A stretch of DNA of 64,000 nucleotides. Origin: Leguminivora glycinivorella. Its lineage: Eukaryota; Arthropoda; Insecta; Lepidoptera; Tortricidae. The position numbers were made by a program, and so were the translations under genes. Position 1 is the stretch's first letter; the number at the start of each line of letters is the position of its first letter. Below the pieces are notes generated by a model. That model searched no databases, was not told where the DNA came from, and was given only the letters and a program-made list of their open reading frames with translations. Where the stretch lies: the NCBI RefSeq assembly GCF_023078275.1, contig NC_062978.1:22219883-22283882 (forward strand), read 5' to 3'. Of the stretch, positions 42,515 to 54,688 are shown piece after piece.

Positions 42515-42671
42515 CATTTATGGCGATTCCATTGGGAAGTCTGTGTGATGACCCTGGTCAACAAATAAATCGTACATCAACCAACTTCAAACACACAGTG
42601 CAGCATTCGCAGTCATCAATTTTATTATTTACTTACTCTTTCATAGTTTATATTATGTAACTGTGACACTT

Positions 42672-42814
42672 AGTGCGTTTTCAACTTTTCACATTATTCG
42701 ATCCGATATCGGAAGTCGGAAGGATTTCAAAGGAAAAAATCAAAGATGGCGGCGTAAATATATGGGATATCGGTCAGACATCCGATATCAGATCGGATAA
42801 CGTGAAAACGCACT
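42672..42814. mobile_element. palindromic MITE, AGTGCGTTTTCAC family
   Basis: Full member with a 7-bp insertion (AACTTTT) in the left TIR. Confidence 0.85.
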
Positions 42815-43444
42815 TACTTTTATATAGGAACACTGTTTCATTATATGAAAGTTTTATATAGTAAAACTCAGCATATCAAGTGAGAAGAGACTCAATTTCA
42901 GTTACCTACTTACGACTTCAGGTCTTGATTCGATGTAAATATGTATAGTCTGAAACTTTTGAAGTGAGCTCACTTTCTTATCCATCCTTATTAATCTCAT
43001 TACCTAGAATTTTCAAGGGCAGTGGTGATAGTTTACCAACAAGCCATTCATCAGCCTATTTGCCTGCTAATACAACATAAAAATGGAAAACCTTGAACTA
43101 GATCGACCTCAGCCCGCGCTCTCGTCAGCAACCGCAATACACAACCAGGTGTCGCTGGGGATGGCATTATGCCATCCAGACAAATCGCGCATTAGCGATA
43201 ATGCCGCGTTCGCCTGTCTGTGTTTGAGAAATGTTTTTAAAAGGCCATTTTCGAACTTTTAATGCTTTTCTGAACTATTGAACGTTCTCGAAACTTGGAC
43301 AATATTTTCTATGATTTTATTTTATCTTTCCATTTGACCGGCGGTTTTTTAAATACTAAACTAACCGATTTAAAAATATTTTAACCGGGTTACTCACGTA
43401 TTAAGTCGATATAACGCTCAGAGTCACCCGCTTAAAATATTTGC
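42815..43444. other. unannotated intergenic DNA
   Basis: A locally GC-rich patch (43105-43215) carries GGATGGCATTATGCCATCC, a perfect small palindrome. No gene. Confidence 0.35.
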
Positions 43445-43548
43445 ATCAAGAGTGAACAGGCATCTTTTGGGCGAGCTCACTCCATCACGGCCACGTCTTT
43501 GCCTTTGGCTAGTCTGTGGTCAAGAGTAAGCCCATTTATAATTATAAA
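43445..43548 (+). mobile_element. LINE ORF2 C-terminal tail with poly(A)
   Basis: RVNRHLLGELTPS-like end, then GGCTAGTCTGTGGTCAAGAG, AAGCCCATTTATAATTATA and (A)12. Same family as 15950-16130. Confidence 0.65.
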
Positions 43549-43941
43549 AAAAAAAAAATTAAATATGTCTGAGTCTCACGGGAGTTTTATAGTTACTAAA
43601 TACTCTACAACAAACGGTGTGGCATTTCGTGAGTCTATTAAGGGCGGCGTTGATCAGGCGATCTGTCAGCTCGTTTGTGTCATACTACCCCAACAATTTA
43701 ATCATAATCAAAACACAAGCTAGTGTCTCGTCCTAAAAAAAATCTCAAAAAAGATTAGTAATCTATAATTGAAGCCTATAAATGTCTCTGCAATTGAACG
43801 AAATTGCACCAATCGTAATTCCTTCACAGCTGGCATTGTTCGGGAGGGAGTATTCGGAAACAGGATTCAACACCAATGTAATAGGAAAAGTAAAACAAAC
43901 TGCAACCTTTTGGAACTCTGGTCCAATCTCTAACGCCGTTG

Positions 43942-44054
43942 CTTGCGTGGGCGACGGTCGTGCGATGGTCGCGCGACGGCTATGCGACGCATATGAAATC
44001 AAACCTTATCGATATGGAAGTATGAGACGCGACGGCGACCGTAGCCCACGCAAG
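43942..44054. mobile_element. GC-rich MITE, CTTGCGTGGGCGACGGTCG ends
   Basis: CTTGCGTGGGC.ACGGTCG and its inverse bound an interior of GCGACGG words. The 99-codon plus frame over it is a by-product. Confidence 0.75.
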
Positions 44055-44243
44055 ACACAGCGTAATACTCATACCAACTGAACTAGAGACGTGTACCGGG
44101 TGGGTATGATTTTTTCCATGACTTTCCTCAATTCTTACTATACAGGAGGGGTCAATTCACCATACAAACGCTCTCGACTATTTTCTTCCTGGTTTTTGAA
44201 GATAGAGCAATGATTTTTTCATCACAGATTATTATTATTTTTA

Positions 44244-44400
44244 TGTGTCGGACCGTTTTGATTTTTTTGATATTCTTATTTATAAAAATGCTAAATCCTA
44301 TCAAAAAATTCCAAAAACGGCCTTATTGATTACGGCGCAAAAAAGGTGTGGTATTCAAAATTTGTAATATTTATCCAAAAACACTAAACGGTCCGACACA
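44244..44400. mobile_element. MITE, TGTGTCGGACCGTTT ends
   Basis: TGTGTCGGACCGTTT and inverse AAACGGTCCGACACA; interior AT-rich. Confidence 0.8.
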
Positions 44401-45194
44401 GATTATTTTCATTGTTATTCAGATTCTCAAATTTCGTTACGATTGATTAAGTTTTGAAGGAGAAAATAGTCGATAGCGGAACCTCGATTTTAAAGATTTT
44501 TCGCAATATCATTTAACTGTTGTTCAGAATGGACATTTTTTTTTCGATAAATCTAGTATATTAAACTAAAATTCACAAATTTAAAGGGGTGCTCCTTTCC
44601 ATTTTAGCAGTTTCGCTCCCGTAGCTACTTTCTCGCAGTGCTTGAACCCATTTGGGGGGGACTCCTGGTTCAGTTGGTTCGATCAAAGCGAAAGAACCGG
44701 TGTTCCAAAAAAGTCTGCCAAAGGTGTGATTTTATTGTCCTTTTTGTTTCAAAAAGTGTATATTATGCTTTGTGCATGAACAGCATAAAGTTTAAAACAT
44801 AAATCCAATTTTCATACGTCACTAAGCTTATTCGAGAATAAGCCCACAGGTTAGTCCCGTCCCGTACATATGTCACCGGCATGAAAGGGACAGCTGTTCT
44901 TTTAGTCGATTTTCGTCATTTGGCTCGATTTCTACGTATTGCTGACAAAGAGATGCAACGGAATGCGATTTGTGCTTTTTTCTCCCATTGCAACTATTGA
45001 TTGTTGGACTGTGGGAATTATTTGTTTTATTATGTTGAGAGCTCTAATGGCTTATTCAGTTTGTAATAATATTCCAAGTTATGTACAGTAATGGTATTCC
45101 AAGGTACAAAGGGCAAGGGAATTAATAGGGAACTTTTTTTTTTAACTTCTGATTAGCAGAAACGTCTGCAATCGATGCCACTAGGCTTATAATA
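44401..45194. other. 0.8 kb without a supported gene
   Basis: No conserved frame, RNA gene or shared repeat noticed. Confidence 0.35.
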
Positions 45195-45470
45195 AATTAA
45201 AAGTGGAAAATGTCTGCCTTGGGTGAGACTTGAACTCATCCAGAGGCCGTCAGAAGTTAAAAATTTATGATGGTATGACTTGGAACTCCGGTTGCCGTTT
45301 AAGAAGTTTAACACTCTTACGGTAGATGTCGCTACGGGTCCCATTGACCTTAGTAGTGGAAAATTTCGCTGGCTTGGTTGAAGTCTTGGTGGCTCAGTTG
45401 GCAGAGCGCTGGAGTATCTATCCAGATGCCGTGAGTTCAAGTCTCACCCAAGGCAGACATTTTCCACTTT
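45195..45470. mobile_element. inverted pair of tRNA-like SINE-3 copies
   Basis: The right copy (45383-45470, plus) has a tRNA-like head (GGTGGCTCAGTTGGCAGAGC, box B GAGTTCAAGTCTC) and then CAGACATTTTCCACTTTTAA. The left copy (45195-45245, minus) is the inverse of its 3' half. A head-to-head arrangement of about 275 bp that could fold back. Confidence 0.65.
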
Positions 45471-45885
45471 TAATTTAATAGGGAACTTGACTGTACTTAA
45501 ATATGAAGCTCACAATGTTGCCCTTGGCAGCATTGACCAGAGACAATGTTGCCAGTGAAATAATAGTCGATACAATTCGCGGACACTCGTACATTTCGGA
45601 TGTTATCTACTCACATAAATAACTGTCGTGCGATACGGTACAAGTATTATAGTCAGTAGTTTAACTAGATTTCGATTAAAGTTTCGATGTTGAAAGGGTC
45701 TTGTAATTTTAGTTTATAATTTTGTCTATCACGACATCTAGTGTCAGTCATGGTACTGATTATGACTGATAAAATATATTATGTACTAGGTACTTAAATA
45801 GAGCTATAAGATAAGTACCTAGATGTAGACTACGAAAATAATTACCTAGAAGTTCAGGTAAAATAAAATAGTTTAAAAAACACTA
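45471..45885. other. unannotated intergenic DNA
   Basis: No recognised content. Confidence 0.3.
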
Positions 45886-46085
45886 GCTTTTATAAATGCA
45901 CGTAAAAGCCAAAAATAAATATCAGTTCAACAGTAACATATTATTGTATTGTCATCAGAACTACATACAGCAGCCAATTTTCATTACGCTACGATCCCTG
46001 AAATATGGTTAAATTATTAGCTACCTTAGATTCCATTACATAGTTAGTTACATACACGACGACCTAATAAAAGCGTGTTAAAAAC
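45886..46085. mobile_element. short TIR element, deletion form of 59838-63400
   Basis: Left end CTTTTATAAATGCACGTAAA matches 59846-59880; from ATCAGTTCAACAGTA on it matches 63240-63400 to the end CTAATAAAAGCGTGTTAAAA. The ends are partly inverted (GCTTTTAT / ATAAAAGC). The internal arrays of the long element are absent. Confidence 0.7.
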
Positions 46086-47006
46086 GGATGTAAGGAGAGC
46101 ACTCCTTACCTTTTCGACAGCTATAAGATAGTAATTATTGTATTTTTTTTTGTCATTTTTTTATTTTGTTCAGAGACTTTCCTGCAGTGGCGATGCGTGA
46201 AAATTTTTGTTGGTAAAACCGGAGGGGTTTTTGGGATCTGTTTTGTTATGGACTTCTACAGATACTGCAGAATTTTAGGGAACCCGTTGAGAATAAGAGT
46301 TGTATCGACGCTACGTCACTGATTTACTGCAATACGTTCATACTTTAAGTTAAGCTATTGAACCCGATGGTTTAACTGCAGATTATCGTCCAGTTACATG
46401 CGCAAGATCGCTATCATAAAAGATGTTATTTCGCTAAACTGCCTATTACATAGCACGAGACTTGTCAGAAATACTCGAGAACATTCGAGGGAAATGTCGA
46501 TTTACGCAAGGAATTAAGCTAGTAATTTACCAATCAACGTTTAAGTGGTTATTTCACTACGTTTGGGTGGCAACGCGCATGTGACACCCCTTGAGTTGCA
46601 GGCGTCCATAGGTTACGGTGACCGCTTTCCATCATGCGGACCGTATACCTCTTTGCCACCGACGTGGTATAAAAAAAGCTTTGCGACTAAGGGTGATAAA
46701 ATAATAGTATGTCATCGATAAATAAGAAATAAAGTTACAAGTATGTATTACAATTTAAAACAGTGTTCTTATTTGCTCGCTTGTATAAATAATGAGATAT
46801 AGAGAGCACATAACGTAAGTGTTGTAAAAATAACACTCTCACTTCTGCTCGTCTACTAAAAGTAATAGTTTTTTGTTCTGTAAGACACAAAGGAAAATAT
46901 TTCATTTAGTCGAAAAATGCTGCCAGCATCTTAGGCACTATGCCTCAGGGCCCTCATTAGATTCAGATTTTTAGTTTATATCAGTTTATAATATGTATTG
47001 TAGGGT
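46086..47006. other. 0.9 kb without a supported gene
   Basis: No recognised content. Confidence 0.35.
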
Positions 47007-47134
47007 GCATTGGGGTAATTTCGAAAGTCGTCTAATTTCGAAAGTCACATAAAAATCACCATTATTTCCATCATATCAAGATTCCCCTTTTGAATTTACC
47101 CGAGCATTTCTGTGTTTCGAAATTATCCCAATGC
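47007..47134. mobile_element. MITE, GCATTGGGGTAATTTCGAAA ends
   Basis: 20-bp ends inverted with one mismatch; the word TTTCGAAAGTC is repeated inside. Confidence 0.8.
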
Positions 47135-47491
47135 AGATGCACATCTAATTTTTATATCTATAGGTACTCGTAAAGGTCAAAATACTTACATTATTTCTTA
47201 CTAAGTTAGTTACTAATCTAATTTACCCAAGAGTGTAGTGCCTTCAAACACGAATTCCACCCGGGGCCAAGAAATTAATTATGGCAAGCAATTGCCGGCG
47301 ACCCCGGCGAGTCACCTCTTGTAACCGAAATGCAGTAAGTGTTACTTGGTAAGGTTACTGTTACTAGGGTTAAGGGCAATACAGAACCATGCCGGATATT
47401 ATCTACGTGTCCAATTGTCCATACAGATGAAGGTAGAAGGAATTTTCGCATGACAAATTTTATTTGAATTTCATTTTTACCAAAGTGCAGA

Positions 47492-47600
47492 CTAGGGTAA
47501 ACTCGCCTCATTCGGTGACACGCCTAATTCGAAAAATCGTCTTTCGGAATATTGTATCACCGAATTAGGCGTGTTACCGAATGAGGCGAGTTTACCCTAG
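47492..47600. mobile_element. palindromic MITE, CTAGGGTAAACTCGCC ends
   Basis: 25-bp perfect TIRs and an inner inverted pair (CACGCCTAATTCG / CGAATTAGGCGTG), so almost the whole element is a hairpin. Confidence 0.85.
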
Positions 47601-47637
47601 ATATTCTATTTTCATAACAGGGCTTAGCACTCTAAGA

Positions 47638-47751
47638 CCCACTTGCACGAACCACTTAACCCAGGGTTAGTGGGCTGTCAACTGTCAAATACCATACAAA
47701 ATGGTGGGTTAACCCTCGGGTTAACCCTCCATTTTCGTTGGTGCAAGTGGC
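47638..47751. mobile_element. MITE, CCCACTTGCAC ends
   Basis: CCCACTTGCACGAACCACTTAA-type left end and ...GTTGGTGCAAGTGG right end; inner GGGTTAACCCTCGGGTTAAC repeats. Fragment relative at 295-380. Only 37 bp from the preceding MITE. Confidence 0.75.
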
Positions 47752-47781
47752 CCTTAGTAGGTTTTAAATGACGCCGAGCCG

Positions 47782-48058
47782 ACGACCGGTCTGGCGTAGT
47801 TGGTAGTGACCCTGCCTGCTAAGCCGCGGTCCCGGGTTCGAATCCCGGTGAGGACATTTATTTGTGTGATGAACACTGATATTTGTTCCTTAGTCATGGA
47901 TTTTTTCTATGTATATATAAGATGTAAGTATGTATTTATCTATATAAGTATTTATATCGTCGCCTAGCACCCATAGTACAAGCTTTGCTTAGTTTGGGGC
48001 TAGTTTGATCTGTGTAAGGTGTCCCGCAATATTTATTTATTATTTATTTATTTAAATA
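47782..48058 (+). mobile_element. SINE-2, complete copy
   Basis: tRNA-derived: GACGACCGGTCTGGCGTAGT with A-box-like start, box B GGGTTCGAATCCC, body TGTGTGATGAACACTGATAT, and LINE-like 3' part (TACAAGCTTTGCTTAGTTTG, CTGTGTAAGGTGTCCCG) ending in ATTT repeats. Reference copy for the fragments listed elsewhere. Confidence 0.85.
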
Positions 48059-48300
48059 GCCTGTGTGGTGGCGGGTTAAGAATTTCACCACCCCCTTTCT
48101 TCCCGTGGGTGTCGTAGAAGGTGACTGTGGGATATGGGTTAAATTGTGGCGTAGGCGAGAGGCTGGCAACCTGTCACTGCAATGTCACAGTTTCGTTTTT
48201 TTTTTCAACCCCTTATTTGCCAAGAGTGGCACTGAAGCTTTAGTAGTTTCATGTGTTCTGCCTACCCCTTTATGGGATACAGGCGTGATTGTATGTGTAT
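48058..48300. repeat. dispersed repeat, inverted copy of 33838-34080
   Basis: See 33838-34080. Starts directly at the end of SINE-2. Confidence 0.6.
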
Positions 48301-48694
48301 GTATATGTGTTATTTAAATACTTATGTCGCTTTGTTTCGTTGATTGTACGGCATGAAAGCGAAAAACTATTTCCTATCTGTAATAATTTGAAATTCAAAA
48401 AATCATAGCTCCATTTCATGTCTGGTCTTGCTTTGTCTTAACGAAATATAAATTATCGTTCAATTCATTAAAAAAAGTGCCATAAATACTTATACGAGTA
48501 GATACTCTGTCTATCGTTAAAATTCAGAGATAACTTCGACCCATTTTCTCCTTTTCTGTGTATCCCCTTAAGTAAGTTTTACTGCCATTTGGAGTATTTA
48601 AAAGATAATGGATGCGCCGGCGCAGGGCCGGTCACGCCGACGCTATTCTCATTGCACGTCGCACTACGTAATCCTAGAGCATCTTTAATGTTGT
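48301..48694. other. unannotated intergenic DNA
   Basis: No recognised content. Confidence 0.3.
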
Positions 48695-48785
48695 TTGATA
48701 TTTGCCACTTTCCAGTCGCTTTTCGGTGAAGAAAAACATCGTGAATAACCCAGACTAGACTAGGCTTCTAGGAAGGTCAGGTGAT
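48695..48785 (-). mobile_element. SINE-1 fragment
   Basis: Minus-sense middle of SINE-1 read in the opposite direction to 7062-7388: plus strand shows TTTGATATTTGCCA, CAGTCGCTTTTCGGTGAA and ACATCGTGA. Orientation is therefore plus relative to the reference; the strand label follows local alignment and is uncertain. Confidence 0.5.
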
Positions 48786-48814
48786 ACTCAGAGACTATTA
48801 GTAAAAACTGTGTG

Positions 48815-48961
48815 CGTAGTCGAATGTCACAAACGCTCACGATACGAAACGCACGTAGATATCCATCTCTATCGCTCTTGCGTATTGAGACGACAGAGCC
48901 AGACTACCTTTTCGCGGCGTTTTATTTTCGTTTCGCGTCACAGAAATGCCATTCGGCTACG
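48815..48961. mobile_element. MITE, GTAGCCGAATG family
   Basis: Third member; left end has GTAGTCGAATG. Confidence 0.7.
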
Positions 48962-49181
48962 GTACCTGGTGTTTACGCCAAATAAATTTTCAGGCTCTCA
49001 TGAGGCATAGCAAAATTCCAGGATAACACAAAGAAGAAGATGGGGCTGTTAAAAAAGTAGGTAATTATGGGCGTTATTAGCTAGGCCAGGGGCGCCAAGC
49101 CTTCGGTAGTAAAAATACTTATACTTACTTGGAAAAATTCGTTGTTGGAGACGACCCATAATTGGCTGATAGCTCTGGGTG

Positions 49182-49327
49182 GCTAGCCGAATGGCACAAT
49201 CGCTCACGAAACGCTCACGAAACGAAGCGCTAGTAGATATCTATCTCTATCGCGCTTGCGTATTGGCGCGACAGAGCCAGCGGCATATCGCTTTCGTTTG
49301 GCGTCGGAGAAATGCCATTCGGCTACG
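49182..49327. mobile_element. MITE, GTAGCCGAATG family
   Basis: Fourth member; interior keeps CGCTCACGAAACGCTCACGA and CGCGACAGAGCCAG. Confidence 0.7.
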
Positions 49328-49633
49328 GGGCCAGGCACTTACGATCCGTCTTTCGACGGTTCCGGGGCAACCTGCCGAATTCTACGCCCGGACAGACGAC
49401 GCAACGAAGCCTCGACGTTACGTTGTCACCTAAATCTAGATGACGTTTCTTACTTTTATGTGTTTATTTTTTATGCTCTTATGTATTTTTAGTTACTCAG
49501 TGCTTTGGTTTTTACTGTCATACTGTGTAACATATTTGAAATAAAAATAAATAAATAATAAATAAATAAATAGCCGAGAACGCTGATTCGCTTTTAGTGG
49601 AAGGCCTTGGTTACTATTTCTTATAATATATTG

Positions 49634-49740
49634 ACGACCGGTCCGGCCTAGCGGATAGTGACCCTGCCAGAATCCTGTGGTCGAATCCAGGTAAGGGCAT
49701 TTATTTACAAAATGGATTCAGTTATCTCTGTTAAAAAAAA
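49634..49740 (+). mobile_element. SINE-2 head fragment
   Basis: GACGACCGGTCCGGCCTAGC, GTGACCCTGCC and GTCGAATCCAGG with a shortened anticodon region, then ATTTATTT. Confidence 0.65.
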
Positions 49741-49868
49741 CAATTAATTTTAACAAGCAAAAAACGTGTGCTAACGAATCTCCACAATTTTATTATTTTA
49801 TAATAATTTTCCAAAAGCGTGTGTAAGTACATAAGGAAAGGCATGGAATGATTTCCGAGATCCAGCGC

Positions 49869-49941
49869 GGCTTCTGTAGCTCAATTGGTTAAGAGCAATG
49901 CACGGATTACAGAAGATGCAGGTTCAAGTCCCGCCGGTAGA
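49869..49941 (+). tRNA. tRNA-like sequence, probably a pseudo-tRNA or SINE head
   Basis: TGTAGCTCAATTGGTTAAGAG gives a good D arm and GGTTCAAGTCC a T-loop, but the anticodon stem does not pair and the T stem has a mismatch. Not a functional tRNA as it stands. Confidence 0.3.
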
Positions 49942-50321
49942 ATATTTTTTTCAATTTTTTCCTTCAATGTAAAATTGTAAAAATACCAATATTCGAAATA
50001 TTGGGTTTACTGGTGAAACCCGATAAGTTGAGCAAACTGGTTTTTGAAATTCGAACTAAGTGCAATTTCCACAATGTTGTTATTTCAAGGACAAATTATC
50101 TCGATTTATCCGGTTTCACCAGGAAACCCTAAATTTCATTTGCAAAGGTAGTTTTTTGCAAGTTCGAGTCAAATGCTCGTCCCTGGTCTGTGGCGATAGC
50201 AGTAGTCAGTCACGAGCCGGGATTGAATTAGATGAAAATTACTGCTATTCTTTGGAAGTCGACTTTTAACAGTACAGCTCTGCGATCTGAAGAACGATTT
50301 AGGTAACATTGTTTTCGGTTT

Positions 50322-50556
50322 TTAACCCCCGACGCAAAAACGACGGGTTGTTATAAGTTTGACGTGTCTGTCAGTCTGTCTGTCAGTTTGTCTGTCTGTC
50401 TGTCTGTCTGTTTGTGTGTGTGTGTGTCTGTGGCATCGTAGCTCCCGAACGGATGAACCGGTGGACACTCTATTTAATAATGCAAACATTGTAAAACGTG
50501 GAAAAATGGACCAGTTACATTTGCCCCCCAGTCGAGATTTGCCCCGCTGTACTTTA
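50322..50556 (-). mobile_element. family A fragment fused to MITE fragment
   Basis: 50322-50458 is the inverted 3' part of family A (CCCCCGACGCAAAAACGAC, GTCTGTCTGTCTG tract, GAACGGATGAACCG). From about 50465 the sequence is the right half of the 41452-41657 MITE, ending GCCCCGCTGTACTTT. Confidence 0.7.
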
Positions 50557-51164
50557 CCTACATTTTACATTTATAAAATCATAGTTCATATCTGCATAAT
50601 ACTTTCCCTACTCCGTCGTCCGTATCGTTAACGTATCGTACCCGTCATATAAAATACGGTATGCCGTATGCACGTGTAATTCAGACTTATGGGTATCGTT
50701 TGTCCTTGTCTCGCGACTGCCGCCTTCCGACTAGCCATCGAGATAGAAACAATATCTTTATTGTGAACTTATAAATGGCGATAGATTAAAATGACGTGAT
50801 AAAGTGCTTTTCTTGGGTAGGTACGAAGTATTAAATAATATGCCATTTGTCTTGAAACTAAGAAGCTGTTCTTAGGGGCAAGATATTGGTAAACGGGAAA
50901 CGAGTTGTAAAGCTTTTGAAAAATTCGTGCTTAGTATTTGACCCAATGCTGAAGCTGTATGTTTCCAAATATTATTAAACCGTCATATATGTTGAAATTA
51001 TTAGACCGATACTTCGGTAGTATGGACACGATTTTGTGATTGCTTATTTTTGCAGAACATAACACAGAAGATTTATGGTTTGTTGTTGTGTTGTTTTCAA
51101 AATCTATATTATTCTATTGTATTCAATATTATTATATTGTAGGGCAAATGCAAACAAAACATTT
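50557..51164. other. unannotated intergenic DNA
   Basis: No gene or repeat recognised. Confidence 0.35.
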
Positions 51165-51360
51165 GTATGATGAGTACAGATATTTGTTCCGAGTCATGGA
51201 TATTTTCCATGTATATTATATATATATATATATATTATAGTTAGTATTTGTATATTATATATATCGTTGTCTGAGTACCTGCAACACTAACCATATCTTG
51301 AGCTTACCGTGGGACAGTCAATCTGTGTAAGAAAATCCTATACTTAATATTTATTTATGT
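51165..51360 (+). mobile_element. SINE-2 body and tail with (TA)n
   Basis: GATGAGTACAGATATTTGTT, GTCATGGATATTTTCCATGT, a (TA)n expansion at 51214-51240, then CTTGAGCTTACCGTGGGACA..CAATCTGTGTAAGA and ATTTATTTATG. This subtype also occurs at 54951-55143. Confidence 0.7.
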
Positions 51361-52194
51361 ATTCTGTGTCTCGTCGATATTAAAATAAATATTACACGAC
51401 AACTTAGGTACCACGTCACACGTATAATCTTGTTTATCAATGGAATGTTAAGACGTTAATGCTTTAGTCTAGGAATTCCTTTAATCTTTTACTATGTAAT
51501 GTACATAGTTGGAATTTGAGAATAATTAAAGTCAACATGTTTTGGTAGGTACCTACACATTATACACCTACTATTTTGATGCATACAATAAAATCAAGCA
51601 TAAAATAATCACACCTCTTCATTCTTCACTCTTCATTTCTTCATTCGTGATCATGAATTTTGTTGACTTTATTTGTGCCATGACTCACGTAAATAAATAG
51701 GAGATTTGATTTGGCAACTAATACCAAGATTCAAATCCTTTAGTTCCCTCGAATAGTTTTTAACTTTCTGTAAAGTACCTACCTAAATATGTACTACAAC
51801 AGTGGATGAAAAATCTTCTATAAAATAAACAAAATAAGAGTTTCATTCTATTTCCTGTAGTCTCTTCTCTCTTTAAGTAATAGTGCCTGGGTACCTACAT
51901 TCTATTGTTTCAAGGGTCTGACTAGTTATCATTTGTAAATTTATTATTCGTGCTATCGAGGAGGAAGTGCGGTTTACTTTGCGATAGTGACTGTAGTGTT
52001 ATCTACCAAAATATTTATTACACCAATGTAAATGACGTATGTACATAAGACACATAGGTACTAGATACCATTACCATGATTTTTTTCACAACTGTACACA
52101 GTTAAACAGTTCTGTTTTGTATTAAGTATTTGCTGAAAGCCTATTTTTATACCTAACCATATTGCTTAACCATTAATAGTTATTTGTTATACAA
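51361..52194. other. 0.8 kb without a supported gene
   Basis: AT-rich, no named content. Confidence 0.35.
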
Positions 52195-52237
52195 GGGGGC
52201 AAAGTTGTATTTTAACGCCGAGTGTGGAATTGAAAAA

Positions 52238-52314
52238 CGAGCAAGTGAAAGGATTCTATAGTTGAACCACGAGCGAAGCGAGTGGTTCGAGAATAGAATC
52301 CTTAACTTGCGAGT
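52238..52314. repeat. long hairpin in a palindromic element
   Basis: GCAAGTGAAAGGATTCTATA / GAATAGAATCCTTAACTTGC with an inner GAACCAC / GTGGTTC pair. The flanks 52195-52610 repeat TTGTATTTTA..GCCGAGTGTG and its inverse, so the element is probably about 400 bp long. Confidence 0.6.
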
Positions 52315-52894
52315 TTTTTAACACACGAGAAGTAAAATACATTTGCACCCGAGTGTAACACAAAACTTTTCCCCTCACTATAGCGAGGAAACTACAACGC
52401 AAAAAATGCGTTTATCACTGCTTCCAGTAGTTCCACAGGTGGGAAATCATCTTTATTACTATTAGATTCACCTACTTTTATCAATTTTAAAGCAGTTAAT
52501 TTGACTTTTTCAAGGTCAAATTACTTTACCTACTAGTGGATAAAATGCGTTTTTACCCGCTGGTATTAAAGGACAAAACACGTGTTTCTGAGCTAGTGAG
52601 GGGAAAAATAATATACAACTACATACACAAGCATTTCGCAATTAAACCGTTCGCGCGTTCTTAGTTTAGATCTTACCAACAGATTTCTCTTCCTGAAATA
52701 TTTAATATTTGTAAAAAACGTTTAATATATTTCACACGCGATGTTACTTTAGGAACTTTAAAATTAGGTACGAAAATGGACGCACCGAGAGCTTCTTGGT
52801 ATCGAATAACGTAGTCAAAAATCATAGTAGGTACAATAAATATACTATGGAGCCTTTGGAGTAATTTTTGACCGTATTAAACTATAATGATTAT

Positions 52895-53224
52895 AACCTA
52901 ACCACAAAATTAAAATTTTGAAAAAACCCACGACCGCGACATAGTGGACCGATTTTCATGAAACCCTTTTTTTTTTAATTTAATTTATTGAAAACAAAGA
53001 TTACAGTTATACAGTTTCTAGTTTTTTCGCCAAACTTACGTTTAACGGCGAAATGAAGCACTCATTTTCAAAGTTAGTACCATAAATTATATTAAAAGAC
53101 TTATTCTAGTGTTAATAGATAATAATATAACACTCCCGACTAACTCAGCTTTCAAACAAAAAAAACTAAATCGAAATCGGTTCATCCATTCAGGAGCTAC
53201 GATGCCACAGACAGACACACACAA

Positions 53225-53255
<31 letters not shown>

Positions 53256-53301
53256 AACAGATAGCCCAAACACCCCGTCATTTTTGCGTCGGGGGTTAAA
53301 A
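52895..53301 (+). mobile_element. repeat family A interrupted by a LINE tail
   Basis: Family A breaks off at about 52965 after GATTTTCATGAAA and resumes at about 53132 with CACTCCCGACTAACTCAGC. The inserted 165 bp begins CCC then (T)11 AATTTAATTTATTG on the plus strand, a minus-strand poly(A)-tailed retroposon 3' end. Confidence 0.75.
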
Positions 53302-53764
53302 ATACAACTGAAAAAAATCCAACTAATATAATACTGACGATATTAATTATAGCCAAGGCGCAATAGTTATAAATTGCTAAATAATAGATTGAACTCGTGG
53401 AATGGCGGACATTTTGATTGTGCCCGATAAAATGCCTTCAGGCTAAAATTGCTCATTTATCAGTATTTGTTGCCGCAAGTTTAATTTGTCTATGAGTTAT
53501 CAGCGTAGCATTTAGATAATAGATTTGGTTCATTTAGTTGTAAACTAAGTATTTACTGAAATATCTTTCATTTTAAGCTCCCTTCACGACACTTGTCACT
53601 TACGCCGATTTTGACAAGGCTTGAAATATAAATGTGTCCATTCACAGAATATTATAATACTACGAGTACATTCATATTACTTGGTATTTCGTAAGGACAT
53701 ACTCGATTCATTGGCGTCAAGATCCTTTTCATTTTCATTGACACCTAGAGACCTTTAGCACAGT
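53302..53764. other. unannotated intergenic DNA
   Basis: No recognised content. Confidence 0.35.
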
Positions 53765-53990
53765 ATAATAAAGAGTACTATCGTACAGTATGGCCACTCC
53801 CGCTCCCCGCTGAAAGTGCCGCCCACCCCCTCTCGGTTACCTGACAGTTACCGCCTGTCAAAAACGCGAACAGTCGACCTGTCATATCTCACTCATACAA
53901 GCATGGTACGCGTTCACCTACACGAACTTAGACTGTGTGCTAGGAACGCGCCTCTTTCATATATTTAATCGCCAGTGTCCGAGGTGTGCC
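53765..53990. repeat. dispersed repeat, inverted copy of 19858-20098
   Basis: See 19858-20098. This copy is better preserved at the GTGCCGCCCACCCCCTCTCG region. Confidence 0.65.
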
Positions 53991-54688
53991 TTTGGGTCGG
54001 ATGCACCAAACCGTCCGTCCGTTACCAAATTTAACGTACGCCATTTGTTTTGTATGGGTTTTGTCATAGACTTCTGCTGCGTGACGTTGATGTGTCTGCT
54101 AACTATGGTTGATGTAACTGGCCCTTAGTCCGGTTCAAATTGACATCGTCTAATCCATAACAAATTGATATCGCTGAATGCGTCTTATTTTGCCGTAAGC
54201 GCCGGCTGCTCGAAGGTTACTGCTTATACTGAACAATCGAAATTATTTGGATCGGTGATAAAATCACACCGACAATTATTATGAGTTCTATGATATGAAA
54301 ACAATTATTTATTTTGTAACAATTGGCCCGCTACCAAATAAATAATTATGTATAGAAAGATATTGATAACATGACATGGTGATTTGAATATGGTGAGGTG
54401 AATAATAAATAAATAAACTGGTTTTGATGTTACCATGACCATGACCAAATTTTGTTCTTTTTCTGGTTCCCTTCCAGTTCGCGCACACAATACCCCCCCA
54501 ACGAGTAAAATGACGAACGTAGCACACACCACTACATAGTATATAAATCAAAGTCGCTTCCCGCTGTCTGTCTTTATGTATGCTTAGATCTTTAAGACTA
54601 CGCAACAAATTTTGATGTTCTAATTAAGGGCGCTACGAGTCCTTGTATAGATTACTCATATGAGAGATAATTTCGACCTCAGCAGCTG
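53991..54688. other. 0.7 kb without a supported gene
   Basis: Two overlapping minus-strand frames at 54305-54608 have no recognised motif. Confidence 0.35.

Noticed and set aside
43782..44081. 99-codon plus-strand ORF with regular codons
   Set aside because: Its second half is the GC-rich MITE at 43942-44054, and no motif or transcript signal supports the first half.
49869..49941. Functional tRNA gene
   Set aside because: D and T loops are convincing but the anticodon stem does not pair; more likely a SINE head or pseudo-tRNA.
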